Source: Gracilimonas sp965227785 (GTDB taxonomy: Bacteria; Bacteroidota; Rhodothermia; Balneolales; Balneolaceae). From it: 64,000 bases of DNA. The stretch lies in assembly GCF_965227785.1 (NCBI RefSeq), contig NZ_OZ245785.1:1674001-1738000 (forward strand), given 5' to 3'. Within the stretch, counting starts at the first letter, position 1, and the number at the start of each line of letters is the position of its first letter. Below, in pieces: positions 26,336 to 34,746 of the stretch. The notes below the pieces were generated by a model. That model worked only from the letters and a program-made list of their open reading frames with translations, searched no databases and was not told the DNA's origin. The position numbers and the translations under genes are program-made.

Positions 26336-27229
26336 ATGCCAAAAGCTGCATCTATACAAGACCTGCTTAAGTCAGGCGCACACTTCGGTCACTTAACCCG
26401 ACGCTGGAATCCAAAAATGAAGGATTTCATCTTCATGCAACGCAACGGGATTCACATCATTGACCTGAAGAAAACACAGAAATATTTACAGGAAGCCCTC
26501 GACGAAGTTCAAAAACTTTCTCGTGCCGGTAAAACCATTCTTTTTGTAGGTACTAAAAAGCAATCTACCGAAATCATCAAAACCGAAGCGCTACGTTGTG
26601 GAATGCCACACATCACGCATCGCTGGTTAGGTGGTATGCTTACCAACTTCAGTACCGTTCGCAAGAGTATTTCCCGTATGGAGGAAATTGAGCGCATGAA
26701 AACCGATGGCACCTTTGAAGAGCTTACCAAGAAAGAAGGTTTGATGCTGCAACGCGAGCAGGACAAACTAAATGACACTCTTGGCGGTATTAAAAACATG
26801 GGTCGTCTGCCCGGTGCTATTTTTGTAGTAGATATCATTAAAGAGCACCTTGCCGTTAGCGAAGCGATTAAACTTCACATCCCGATCATTGCTATGGTTG
26901 ATACCAACAGTGACCCGGATATTCCTGACTACATCGTTCCTTGTAATGATGACTCAGCACGGACTATTCAACTGGTAGCCACTCAGGTTGCTGATGCTAT
27001 TATTGAAGGTACCGCCGAGCGCGAAGCACAGCAGGAAGAAGACGTGATGGAACAAGCTGCTGCTGAAGCCAAAGGCGACGACAAGGATGATGACGTTGAC
27101 GTTAAAGACGCTGCCAAAGGAACCAAGCTGCGTTCCCGCCGCAAGAAAAAGTCTTCCAAAAAAGACGACAACAAAGCTGACAAAGCCGAAGCGAAAGCGG
27201 ATGCTGACAGCAATGATGAAGAAGAATAA
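26336..27229 (+). CDS. rpsB: 30S ribosomal protein S2 with acidic/basic C-terminal extension
   Basis: Residues 1 to about 230 are standard S2: LLKSGAHFGHLTRRWNPKM, the GRLPGAIFVVDI block, and VDTNSDPDIPDYIVPCNDDS. The last 65 or so residues form a low-complexity tail of Lys, Asp, Ala and Glu (SRRKKKSSKKDDNK, then an acidic end), making the protein 297 residues instead of about 240. Tails like this are seen in some Bacteroidota; its role is unclear. It heads the rpsB-tsf-pyrH group and is preceded by a candidate leader RNA. Confidence 0.96.
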   Translation: MPKAASIQDLLKSGAHFGHLTRRWNPKMKDFIFMQRNGIHIIDLKKTQKYLQEALDEVQKLSRAGKTILFVGTKKQSTEIIKTEALRCGMPHITHRWLGGMLTNFSTVRKSISRMEEIERMKTDGTFEELTKKEGLMLQREQDKLNDTLGGIKNMGRLPGAIFVVDIIKEHLAVSEAIKLHIPIIAMVDTNSDPDIPDYIVPCNDDSARTIQLVATQVADAIIEGTAEREAQQEEDVMEQAAAEAKGDDKDDDVDVKDAAKGTKLRSRRKKKSSKKDDNKADKAEAKADADSNDEEE

Positions 27230-27262
27230 AAATTTCCAACTCCAAAAATACTATTCAGAATA

Positions 27263-28096
27263 ATGAGCATTTCTGCTGCTGACGTAAAAAAACTTCGTGA
27301 CATGACCGGAGCGGGTATGATGGACTGTAAGAAAGCCCTCTCCGAAGCAGATGGTGATTTTGACCGTGCTGTTGAAATCCTTCGTAAGAAAGGACAAAAA
27401 GTATCCGAGAAGAGATCTGATCGTGAAGCGAACCAGGGACTGATCCTAAGCCGCATTAACGAAGACAGAACCAAAGCTTCTCTGCTTGAAATCAACTGTG
27501 AGACTGACTTCGTAGCACGAAATCAGGAATTCCAGGATGACGCTGAGTCGTTCCTGAACGCTGCTTTTGAAAACGACATCGATAACGCTGATGACCTTCT
27601 TAAGATTGAACTTGATGGACTTACCATCGAGAAGCACCTTGAAGAGATGGTGGGTAAAATCGGTGAGAAAATTGAAATCAACAATGTGGTATTGGCTAAA
27701 ACCGAAGGCACATTGATTTCTTACATCCACCCAGGAAACCAGTTAGGCGTACTGGCTGAATTTGACGGCGACCTTACCGACGAAGAAATCGGTAAAGATG
27801 TAGCCATGCAGGTTGCAGCTATGAAGCCTCTTTCTGTTACCCGAGACGGTGTTGACTCTTCTCTGGTAGAAAAAGAGCTTGAGATTGCCAAAGAGCAACT
27901 TCTGAACGAAGGCAAGCCTGAGCACATTGCTGAGCAAGCTGCTAAAGGTAAACTTCGCCGTTTCTACGAAGAGCGCGTTCTTCTGGAGCAGAAGTTTGTG
28001 AAAGATAACAGCGTTTCCGTACAGCAGTACCTGGAGCAGAATGATGCTCCCCTGGTGAAATCCTTTCACCGGCTGCAACTCGGCGAAAACGACTAA
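27263..28096 (+). CDS. tsf: Translation elongation factor Ts
   Basis: The 277-residue protein starts with the EF-Ts motif VKKLRDMTGAGMMDCKKAL and has the NCETDFVARNQEF segment near residue 75, the AMQVAAMKPLSVTRD region, and a C-terminal QKFVKDNSVSVQQYL. EF-Ts recycles EF-Tu, whose gene is at 1706-2893. A strong terminator follows, so rpsB-tsf can end before pyrH. Confidence 0.97.
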   Translation: MSISAADVKKLRDMTGAGMMDCKKALSEADGDFDRAVEILRKKGQKVSEKRSDREANQGLILSRINEDRTKASLLEINCETDFVARNQEFQDDAESFLNAAFENDIDNADDLLKIELDGLTIEKHLEEMVGKIGEKIEINNVVLAKTEGTLISYIHPGNQLGVLAEFDGDLTDEEIGKDVAMQVAAMKPLSVTRDGVDSSLVEKELEIAKEQLLNEGKPEHIAEQAAKGKLRRFYEERVLLEQKFVKDNSVSVQQYLEQNDAPLVKSFHRLQLGEND

Positions 28097-28114
28097 TAAA
28101 TTTTTCTTTACATT

Positions 28115-28144
28115 AAGGCTGTCAAAATTGACAGCCTTTTTTTT
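28115..28144 (+). terminator. Intrinsic terminator after tsf
   Basis: AAGGCTGTCA (28115-28124) pairs with TGACAGCCTT (28129-28138) and is followed by a run of eight T. This is a textbook rho-independent terminator. It lies only 28 bases before pyrH, so it probably attenuates rather than isolates pyrH, unless pyrH has its own promoter. Confidence 0.92.
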
Positions 28145-28171
28145 GTCTTATAATTACTAATCGAGGAAATC

Positions 28172-28891
28172 GTGGGAAATAAATACAACAGAGTGCTTCT
28201 AAAACTCAGCGGCGAAGCACTTTTAGGTGAACAGGGACATGGCATTGATGCCGATATTCTAAGTAGTTATGCAAAAGAAATTAAATCCATCCAGGAAGCC
28301 GGTGTTCAGGTTTCCATCGTAATTGGCGGAGGGAATATCTTCCGCGGGGTGAAAGGAGCCACCCAGGGCATGGATCGCGTTCAGGGTGATTACATGGGTA
28401 TGCTTGCCACCATGATCAACAGTATGGCTTTGCAGGATGCCCTCGAACAAATTGATGTACAAACCCGGCTGATGAGTGCCATCCGGATGGAAGCTATAGC
28501 CGAGCCTTATATCCGTCGCCGTGCTATCCGTCACCTCGAAAAAGGACGCGTGGTTATTTTCGGAGCCGGAACCGGTAATCCCTATTTCACCACCGACACC
28601 GCCGGATCGCTGCGTGCTATCGAAATTGAAAGTGATGTAATTCTGAAAGGTACCCGCGTGGATGGCATCTACGATTCCGATCCGGAGAAAAACGGTGATG
28701 CTGAAAAGTTCGATACCATTACCGGCGATGAAGTCCTTAAACGGCGCTTATCCGTGATGGACTTAACTGCTTTCACTCTCTGCCGCGAAAATAAAACCCC
28801 GATTATTGTCTTCAATATGAACAAAGAAGGCAACCTGAAGAAGATCGTAGTAGACGGTAAAGACGAAGGAACTACGGTAGTCTGGGAGTAA
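28172..28891 (+). CDS. pyrH: UMP kinase
   Basis: This 239-residue amino-acid-kinase-fold enzyme makes UDP from UMP. Motifs are LLKLSGEALLG near residue 10, VIGGGNIFRG near 50, the GAGTGNPYFTTDTAGSLRAI block, GTRVDGIYDSDP and the C-terminal GTTV. The start is GTG at 28172 with a GAGG stretch about 8 bases upstream. In most bacteria frr follows pyrH directly; here it does not, and the next stretch holds palindromic repeats and an AT-rich gene. Confidence 0.97.
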   Translation: MGNKYNRVLLKLSGEALLGEQGHGIDADILSSYAKEIKSIQEAGVQVSIVIGGGNIFRGVKGATQGMDRVQGDYMGMLATMINSMALQDALEQIDVQTRLMSAIRMEAIAEPYIRRRAIRHLEKGRVVIFGAGTGNPYFTTDTAGSLRAIEIESDVILKGTRVDGIYDSDPEKNGDAEKFDTITGDEVLKRRLSVMDLTAFTLCRENKTPIIVFNMNKEGNLKKIVVDGKDEGTTVVWE

Positions 28892-28896
28892 ATTTT

Positions 28897-28972
28897 GAAC
28901 ACAGATGAAGGGGATTGAACTGATTTTCACGATTTAACTTTTTATCTGTGAAAACCCGCTGTATCTGTGTTC
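28897..28972. repeat. Palindromic intergenic repeat with GAACACAGAT ends
   Basis: Terminal GAACACAGAT (28897-28906) and ATCTGTGTTC (28963-28972) are perfect inverted copies. An inner hairpin pairs TTTTCAC (28924-28930) with GTGAAAA (28948-28954). The sequence resembles a widespread class of non-autonomous ACACAGAT palindromic elements found in many bacterial genomes (recollection, not a search). It lies six bases after the pyrH stop. Confidence 0.7.
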
Positions 28973-28985
28973 TATTCTTAATCTG

Positions 28986-29062
28986 GTCATTCAGAGCGAT
29001 AGCGAAGAATCTCAGCCATATACCACTTGCCATCCCTTTCTAACTAAGATCCTTCGGATGAC
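28986..29062. repeat. Degenerate GTCATTC...GAAGAATCT palindromic element
   Basis: The left arm 28986-29012 (GTCATTCAGAGCGATAGCG then AAGAATCT) and the shorter right arm 29047-29062 (AGATCCTTCGGATGAC) are inverted relatives. They resemble a common intergenic repeat of the form GTCATTC-GAGC-GCGAAGAATCT. The right arm has lost its middle, so the copy is probably decayed. Confidence 0.55.
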
Positions 29063-29139
29063 TGCTTTAATTCATTATAGATTTAAGTATTGTATTTTTG
29101 TTGGCTTTATCAGTTATTAGTACTGAATTAAGCCGCAAA

Positions 29140-30264
29140 ATGCCTTATTACACTTTTTGGAAATATCTGAAGAAAAAGCATCCTTTTGTTAAAGGTGCTA
29201 ATACTGATTTATTGGGTTATTTCTCCTCTAAGCTTGATTCTATCTCTGATACCCAACTAAAAGTACTTTCTCTTCTTGCTATAGTTTTAGCTTTTCTTTT
29301 TATGATAATCCAATTACCAAAGATTCAGGCGCAAAATGCCTATGAATTAAGTCACATCCTATTTAGTGAGATTCCCTCATATGAGGATGACTTTAGAAAA
29401 ACTTTAGCACAAATATTAGGCGGAGTAATTCTTCTCATTGGTTTATATTTAACAAACAAAAGAATAAGAGCATCAGAAAAGCAGGCAGAGAGTGCTTTAG
29501 CTCAAGTAGAAATTTCACGCAAATCACAAGAGGTAGAGTCCTTTAGCAGAGCAGTTGAACAATTAGCTTCCAAAGAATTTTATAACCAATTAGGTGGTCT
29601 TTCATCTATAGAAGAACTTGCTAAATCAAGTGAAATTTATTCTAAAAAATTAATCTTAATTCTTGAATCAATTCTCAAAATAGAGACAAACAAAAAAGAT
29701 GATAAGAATAAAGAGCTAATTAATGTCTCCTTAAATCTATTAAATAAATTTGACCAGTATAAAGGTGACAAATTTTCTATAGATTTACGTGGGATTTATG
29801 GAGGAGATTTAAATTTATCCATTCATTCTACAAAAAGAATTCATCTTCGCCTATCCACTTCTGAAAGGCCAAGTAGTATTAGTGTTTCAACAAATGACAA
29901 TACCACTGTGCATCTCTCAGGTTCATTTGCTCATACCTATTTAAATTGCAGCATTCAGTCATGGTTTACAAAATTTGAAAATATAAGCTTTGGAAACATT
30001 TACAGATCAGACTCTCTAGATTTCAATTCTTCTTTAATACAGGGTTGTAGGATAGAGAGCTGTAATCACATCTATTTAAATAATTGCATTATAAAAGAAT
30101 CAGATCTATCAAATGTGACTTCTGAAAATGCTTTTAAAAATGTTTTATCAGTTTATAAATGTAAGTTGAATAAAAAAATAGAAGATTTTCTAGTTGGTGA
30201 GTTCTCTAAGGATATTTTTTCAGAGAAAAGATACCAAGAAGCAACAGAAAAATTAGACCTATAA
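29140..30264 (+). CDS. Two-span membrane protein with pentapeptide-repeat-protein-like N-terminal half
   Basis: This 374-residue protein has two membrane helices (about 42-60 and 99-120). Next comes ALAQVEISRKSQEVESFSRA and VEQLASKEFYNQLGGLSSIEEL, which matches the linker of many pentapeptide-repeat membrane proteins (pattern RF-RA-EQL...LGGI-ALE-IA). The C-terminal half has scattered DLSNV/NLSIH-like beta segments but no clean pentapeptide repeat. The start at ATG 29140 (MPYYTFWKYL) is preferred over TTG 29098. The gene is visibly AT-rich next to pyrH and hutG, ends six bases into the convergent hutG, and sits beyond palindromic repeats; horizontal acquisition is likely. Confidence 0.75.
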   Translation: MPYYTFWKYLKKKHPFVKGANTDLLGYFSSKLDSISDTQLKVLSLLAIVLAFLFMIIQLPKIQAQNAYELSHILFSEIPSYEDDFRKTLAQILGGVILLIGLYLTNKRIRASEKQAESALAQVEISRKSQEVESFSRAVEQLASKEFYNQLGGLSSIEELAKSSEIYSKKLILILESILKIETNKKDDKNKELINVSLNLLNKFDQYKGDKFSIDLRGIYGGDLNLSIHSTKRIHLRLSTSERPSSISVSTNDNTTVHLSGSFAHTYLNCSIQSWFTKFENISFGNIYRSDSLDFNSSLIQGCRIESCNHIYLNNCIIKESDLSNVTSENAFKNVLSVYKCKLNKKIEDFLVGEFSKDIFSEKRYQEATEKLDL

Positions 30265-31245
30265 ATTTAAATACTGGTATATAAATTGCGCAGCCAACTT
30301 CACTGTACGGCCATCAACATCATATTTGGGATTGACTTCGGTAATTTCAAACACCTTCAGGTTTTCTTTTTGTCGGGCCTGAGAAATGCATTCCAGCACT
30401 TCTCTTCCTGAAAATCCTACCGGTGAAGAAGCACTCACGCCCGGGGCATCCGATGCCTGAACGGAATCCATATCCAAGCCAAGAAAGAACGGTCGCTCCC
30501 CGATTTGCCCCAGAATATGCTGGAAAGCCGGGCTCACTCCTTCCTCCAAAATATCAGCCAGCCGGTGTACATTCACTCCCAGTTTGGCTGCATTTTCCAG
30601 GTAATAAGCTCCATTGGACTCCGGGCGTATTCCAAACTCATAGAAATGATGCGGACTTAGATAATGATCATCAATCAGTCTTCGATAGGGTGTTCCGCTA
30701 GTCATTTCGTCGGCTATGCGCATATCGAGGTGTGCGTCCATGTTGATGACGGCAATCTCTCTTTCGTTTTCGGCCAGGGCACGCACATCGGCATATGAAA
30801 TATCATTACCTCCGCCCAGCACAATCACTTTCTTGCCATCCCGCAAAAACTCACCAACGGCCGTTGATAACCGGTTATGGATTTCTTCCAGCGCATCCGG
30901 GTTTTGATTGAGGTCGGGAAAATCGGTGAATTCTGAAGAATCGAATAAATCCGTACTCACATTACCGGCATCAAATAACTTTAGGGACGAATTTTTCTGC
31001 ACCTGCAACTTATACAGTTGTTCACGGATTTTATTCGGCGCTTCAGCTGCTCCGGTTCTCCCGTTATTTCGCAACACACCCTCATGCTGCGGACAGCCAA
31101 TCAACACATGAGATGCACCCGCATAATCACTCTTATCAAACAACATTTCCTGAACCAGCCAGTGGTCATTGCTGTCATGCGAGCATATGGATGTAAGCGA
31201 ATCTGATACCGGTTTCAGAATGGTTTTCAGCCTCTCGATTCCCAT
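30259..31245 (-). CDS. hutG: Formimidoylglutamase (arginase/ureohydrolase fold)
   Basis: The 328-residue protein has the Mn2+-binding ureohydrolase motifs VLGGGNDISYADV near 145, INMDAHLDMR near 170, and GLDMDSVQASDAPGVSA near 275. HutG hydrolyses N-formimidoyl-glutamate to glutamate and formamide, the last step of histidine degradation. It overlaps the hutI stop by 19 bases, and its 3' end overlaps the convergent AT-rich gene by six bases. Arginase-type alternatives are unlikely given the hut context. Confidence 0.92.
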   Translation of the reverse strand: MGIERLKTILKPVSDSLTSICSHDSNDHWLVQEMLFDKSDYAGASHVLIGCPQHEGVLRNNGRTGAAEAPNKIREQLYKLQVQKNSSLKLFDAGNVSTDLFDSSEFTDFPDLNQNPDALEEIHNRLSTAVGEFLRDGKKVIVLGGGNDISYADVRALAENEREIAVINMDAHLDMRIADEMTSGTPYRRLIDDHYLSPHHFYEFGIRPESNGAYYLENAAKLGVNVHRLADILEEGVSPAFQHILGQIGERPFFLGLDMDSVQASDAPGVSASSPVGFSGREVLECISQARQKENLKVFEITEVNPKYDVDGRTVKLAAQFIYQYLNL

Positions 31246-32456
31246 ACTTTCTCCCCTTTCTTGATGACCGTATGCACATGATTCTCCCCAAAGAAATAAG
31301 CCAAATCCTTGTAGTTGTTGGTATCGAGCAAGAGGATATCTGCCTGGAAGCCCGGGGCAATACAGCCTGTTTTTTTCTTTTCAAGGGCTTTGGCTCCGTT
31401 TTGGGTGGCACAACTCAGTGCCTCTTCCACCGACATCCCCATTTTGGTACAGGCCATGCTCATAAGCAACTGCATGGAAATGGTCATAGATGAACCGGGA
31501 TTAAAATCCGTGGCCAATGCTACCAGAGCGCCTTTGTCGATTAACTTGCGCGCCGGGGAGTAGGGTATATTCAGAAAATAAGAAACGCCCGGAAGAATGG
31601 TTGCTACTGTATCTGTTTTTGCAATCCGGTCCACATCCTCATCGAAAAGCACTTCCAGGTGATCTACGGAAACAGCCTCCAGATCCAGCGCCATTTCCAC
31701 TCCGCCTATATCATTAAATTGGTTGGTATGAATTTTGGGTTTAAGTCCATGCTCCAGTCCCTTCTCCAATATTCGTCTGGATTCTTCAGCCGTGAAATAT
31801 CCGTCCTCGCAAAATACATCGCAGTAATCGGCCAGTTCGGCAATTTCCGGGATCATATTCAGCACATCTTCCACATACTCTTCTTTGGTGGAATTTTTGG
31901 GAACCGCATGAGCTCCCAAAAAGGTAGCTTTCAGTTCAACAGGTTGCTCTTCGTTCAGCTCGTTGATGACTTCCAGCATTTTGCGCTCGTTATCAAGATT
32001 CAGCCCATAACCACTCTTAATTTCCATGGAGGTGATGCCTTGCTTCAGGGCTTTCTGCAATCGAATACGAGCCACATTCTTGAGTTCCTCTTTGGTAGCC
32101 AGCTGCGTAGCCTCCACCGTCGATACAATACCACCGCCCTGCTCGGCAATTTCTTCGTAACTCATACCGGCCGAACGCATTGCAAATTCATCAGCACGAT
32201 TGCCTCCGAATACCAGATGGGAGTGAGAATCCACAAAGCCTGGTACAGCGGCTTTGTCTTCTGCATCCAAGATTACCGGATGGCCCTCCACTTCTTTCAA
32301 AACCTCGGAAAGAGGCCCGACAGCCTGAATCACCCCATCCGAAATAAATACAGATGCATTTTCAATTACATTCAGGCTGCGTAATTCCGGCCCGCGGGTC
32401 ACACCGGGTTTTGGGGTAGCAAGTTGTGATATGTTTTGAATCAGAAGGTCTGGCAT
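31227..32456 (-). CDS. hutI: Imidazolonepropionase
   Basis: This 409-residue amidohydrolase has the metal-binding VPGFVDSHSHLVFGGNRADEF near residue 75, EIKSGYGLNLDNERKML near 145, the KIHTNQF segment, and the LATDFNPGSSMT block near 320. It opens the imidazolone ring in histidine catabolism. It is four bases after hutU and overlaps hutG, giving a compact hutUIG unit. Confidence 0.95.
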   Translation of the reverse strand: MPDLLIQNISQLATPKPGVTRGPELRSLNVIENASVFISDGVIQAVGPLSEVLKEVEGHPVILDAEDKAAVPGFVDSHSHLVFGGNRADEFAMRSAGMSYEEIAEQGGGIVSTVEATQLATKEELKNVARIRLQKALKQGITSMEIKSGYGLNLDNERKMLEVINELNEEQPVELKATFLGAHAVPKNSTKEEYVEDVLNMIPEIAELADYCDVFCEDGYFTAEESRRILEKGLEHGLKPKIHTNQFNDIGGVEMALDLEAVSVDHLEVLFDEDVDRIAKTDTVATILPGVSYFLNIPYSPARKLIDKGALVALATDFNPGSSMTISMQLLMSMACTKMGMSVEEALSCATQNGAKALEKKKTGCIAPGFQADILLLDTNNYKDLAYFFGENHVHTVIKKGEKVWESRG

Positions 32457-32459
32457 ATT

Positions 32460-34109
32460 TTAATCTAAAAATGGCAATTTCAATTGGTGTTCTTTCGCAC
32501 AGTCGATAGCGATATCGTAGCCGGCATCAGCATGACGCATAACCCCGCTGGCCGGGTCATTCCAGAGAACCCGATTAAGTCGTGCTGCAGCATCGTCGGT
32601 TCCGTCTGCTACAATTACCAAACCCGCATGCTGAGAAAAGCCCATCCCAACTCCTCCGCCGTGATGGAAGGAAACCCAGGTTGCGCCCGATGAGGTGTTC
32701 AGCAAAGCGTTCAGCAGCGGCCAGTCGGATACCGCATCAGACCCGTCCTTCATGCCTTCTGTTTCCCGGTTTGGACTTGCTACTGAACCTGAGTCCAGAT
32801 GATCCCGCCCAATAACGACCGGGGCTTTCAGCTCTCCATTCTTGACCATTTCGTTGAAAGCCAGCCCAAGCTTATGGCGCTGTCCCAATCCCACCCAGCA
32901 AATGCGGGATGGTAATCCCTGGAAGTGAATTTTTTCCCTGGCCATATCCAGCCAGTTATGGAGGTGAGGATCATCCGGAATGAGCTCTTTAACTTTCTGA
33001 TCCGTTTTGTAGATATCCTCGGGATCTCCGGATAAAGCTGCCCAGCGGAAGGGCCCAATACCTTTACAGAAAAGCGGGCGAATATATTCAGGCACAAAGC
33101 CCGGGATATTGAATGCATTTTCCACGCCCTGATCATACGCTTCCTGACGGATGTTATTCCCATAATCAAAAACGGGAATTCCTTCCTCCTGAAAACCCAG
33201 CATGGCCTGTACCTGAACCGATATAGATTCTTTGGCGCGCTGTTCTACTTCTTTGGGATTGGATTTTTGCTTGCTTTCCCATTCAGCTACCGTCATCCCA
33301 AGTGGCAAATATCCATTCAGCGGATCGTGAGCACTGGTTTGATCGGTTACGGCATCCGGCATGACTTTTCGATCCAGAAGCTTGGGGTAAATGTCGGCTG
33401 CGTTTCCGTGAAGGCCCACCGTAACCGGTTTTTTGTCTTCCACCGATTGTTTTATAATCTCGAGCGCTTCATTCAAAGAAGCTGCTTTCTGGTCCACATA
33501 CCCGGTTCGGATTCGCATATCGATTCGGTCTTCCCGGCATTCCACAGCCAGCATGCTTGCACCGGCCATCTTAGCTGCCAGCGGCTGAGCGCCACCCATA
33601 CCTCCGAGTCCGCCCGTGAGAACCCATTTACCGGATAAATCCCCGCCAAAATGCCTTTTCCCCATGGCTACAAAGGTCTCATAGGTTCCCTGAACGATGC
33701 CCTGACTTCCGATATAAATCCAGGAACCGGCCGTCATCTGTCCGTACATCATCAGGCCTTTTTTGTCGAGCTCGTTGAAGTGATCCCAGTTTGCCCATTT
33801 GGGCACCAGGTTGGAGTTGGCAATGAGAACACGGGGCGCATCTTTATGGGTTTGAAAAATCCCGACCGGTTTACCGGATTGAACCAGCAGGGTTTCCTCG
33901 TCACTCATGGACTTCAGCGAATCCAGGATTTTATCAAAGCTTTCCCAGTTTCGTGCAGCACGACCGATTCCCCCATAAACCACCAGGTCTTCCGGCTTCT
34001 CAGCCACATCGGGATCGAGGTTATTCTGGATCATGCGGAAAGGAGCTTCCGTCAGCCAGCTTTTACAGTTCAGATTGCTACCCGTTGGGGCTTTAATTGT
34101 TCTTCCCAT
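32460..34109 (-). CDS. hutU: Urocanate hydratase
   Basis: This 549-residue protein converts urocanate to imidazolonepropionate using a tightly bound NAD+. It has AKMAGASMLAVECREDRIDMRI, the preceding Gly-rich VLTGGLGGMGGAQPL, FDYGNNIRQEAYDQG and the C-terminal GVGMGFSQHAGLVIVADGT. Length is normal. hutH (histidine ammonia-lyase), the enzyme that supplies urocanate, is not in the window. Confidence 0.97.
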   Translation of the reverse strand: MGRTIKAPTGSNLNCKSWLTEAPFRMIQNNLDPDVAEKPEDLVVYGGIGRAARNWESFDKILDSLKSMSDEETLLVQSGKPVGIFQTHKDAPRVLIANSNLVPKWANWDHFNELDKKGLMMYGQMTAGSWIYIGSQGIVQGTYETFVAMGKRHFGGDLSGKWVLTGGLGGMGGAQPLAAKMAGASMLAVECREDRIDMRIRTGYVDQKAASLNEALEIIKQSVEDKKPVTVGLHGNAADIYPKLLDRKVMPDAVTDQTSAHDPLNGYLPLGMTVAEWESKQKSNPKEVEQRAKESISVQVQAMLGFQEEGIPVFDYGNNIRQEAYDQGVENAFNIPGFVPEYIRPLFCKGIGPFRWAALSGDPEDIYKTDQKVKELIPDDPHLHNWLDMAREKIHFQGLPSRICWVGLGQRHKLGLAFNEMVKNGELKAPVVIGRDHLDSGSVASPNRETEGMKDGSDAVSDWPLLNALLNTSSGATWVSFHHGGGVGMGFSQHAGLVIVADGTDDAAARLNRVLWNDPASGVMRHADAGYDIAIDCAKEHQLKLPFLD

Positions 34110-34184
34110 CTCCTTTTAGTTTTATTCCTGTAAACAATTCCACGGCAGGAATGTAACGGATTTTGAGGGAAGACTCACCCCATT

Positions 34185-34685
34185 CTAATTCTCCGTCTCT
34201 ATCCCCGCAAACTCCCCGAAGCTTTGATCGAGATAAGCATCGGTTCCCACAAACTCTAAAATCTGTAGGTATAAATCTTCCGGGATAAATCCGGGCTGAC
34301 CGGCAATAATCTCTCCTTCGGAATCAAAGAAAATAAAAGTCGGAGTTCCGGTAACTCTCATAGCCCGACTGAACTGAATCTGCGTCATTTCCTGATCGCG
34401 AAATGTTAGTTTTTCTTCGGATTCAATATCCATCCACACGGAATAGAAATGCTCATTGGTTATTTCCTGAACAGATTCCTTCGTAAACACTTCCTTTTCC
34501 ATCTTTTTGCAATAGGTACACCACACCGCATTGGCATACACCAACACTTTTTTATCGTTTTCAGCAGCCAGCTCTATAGCTTCTTCAAGAGGCTTCCAAT
34601 CGAACATATCCGGCCGGTTTTGAGCCTGAGCCATGGAAATCGCAGTGATAGAAATCAGAAATACAGAAAAAATCTTATTGATCAT
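34185..34685 (-). CDS. Exported thioredoxin-fold protein (DsbD-gamma/SoxW-like)
   Basis: The 166-residue protein has a signal peptide (IFSVFLISITAISMAQAQ). It then has VLVYANAVWCTYCKKMEKEV with a CxxC active site (CTYC) and the cis-Pro region VTGTPTFIFFDSEG. It is a periplasmic thiol-disulfide protein of the thioredoxin_7/DsbD C-terminal type. It is not part of the hut unit; the gap is about 75 bases and no terminator was found. Confidence 0.9.
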   Translation of the reverse strand: MINKIFSVFLISITAISMAQAQNRPDMFDWKPLEEAIELAAENDKKVLVYANAVWCTYCKKMEKEVFTKESVQEITNEHFYSVWMDIESEEKLTFRDQEMTQIQFSRAMRVTGTPTFIFFDSEGEIIAGQPGFIPEDLYLQILEFVGTDAYLDQSFGEFAGIETEN

Positions 34686-34746
34686 GAATAGGGTTTTATG
34701 TGGTACGCTCTTTTGATGGTGCCAACGGGTTTTCTATTACTTTGTT

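Noticed and set aside
28892..29090. CRISPR or tandem repeat array
   Set aside because: The repeats are single inverted pairs of different types; there are no regularly spaced direct repeats.
31659..32384. 241-codon plus-strand frame antisense to hutI
   Set aside because: Shadow of hutI, whose minus-strand motifs are unmistakable.
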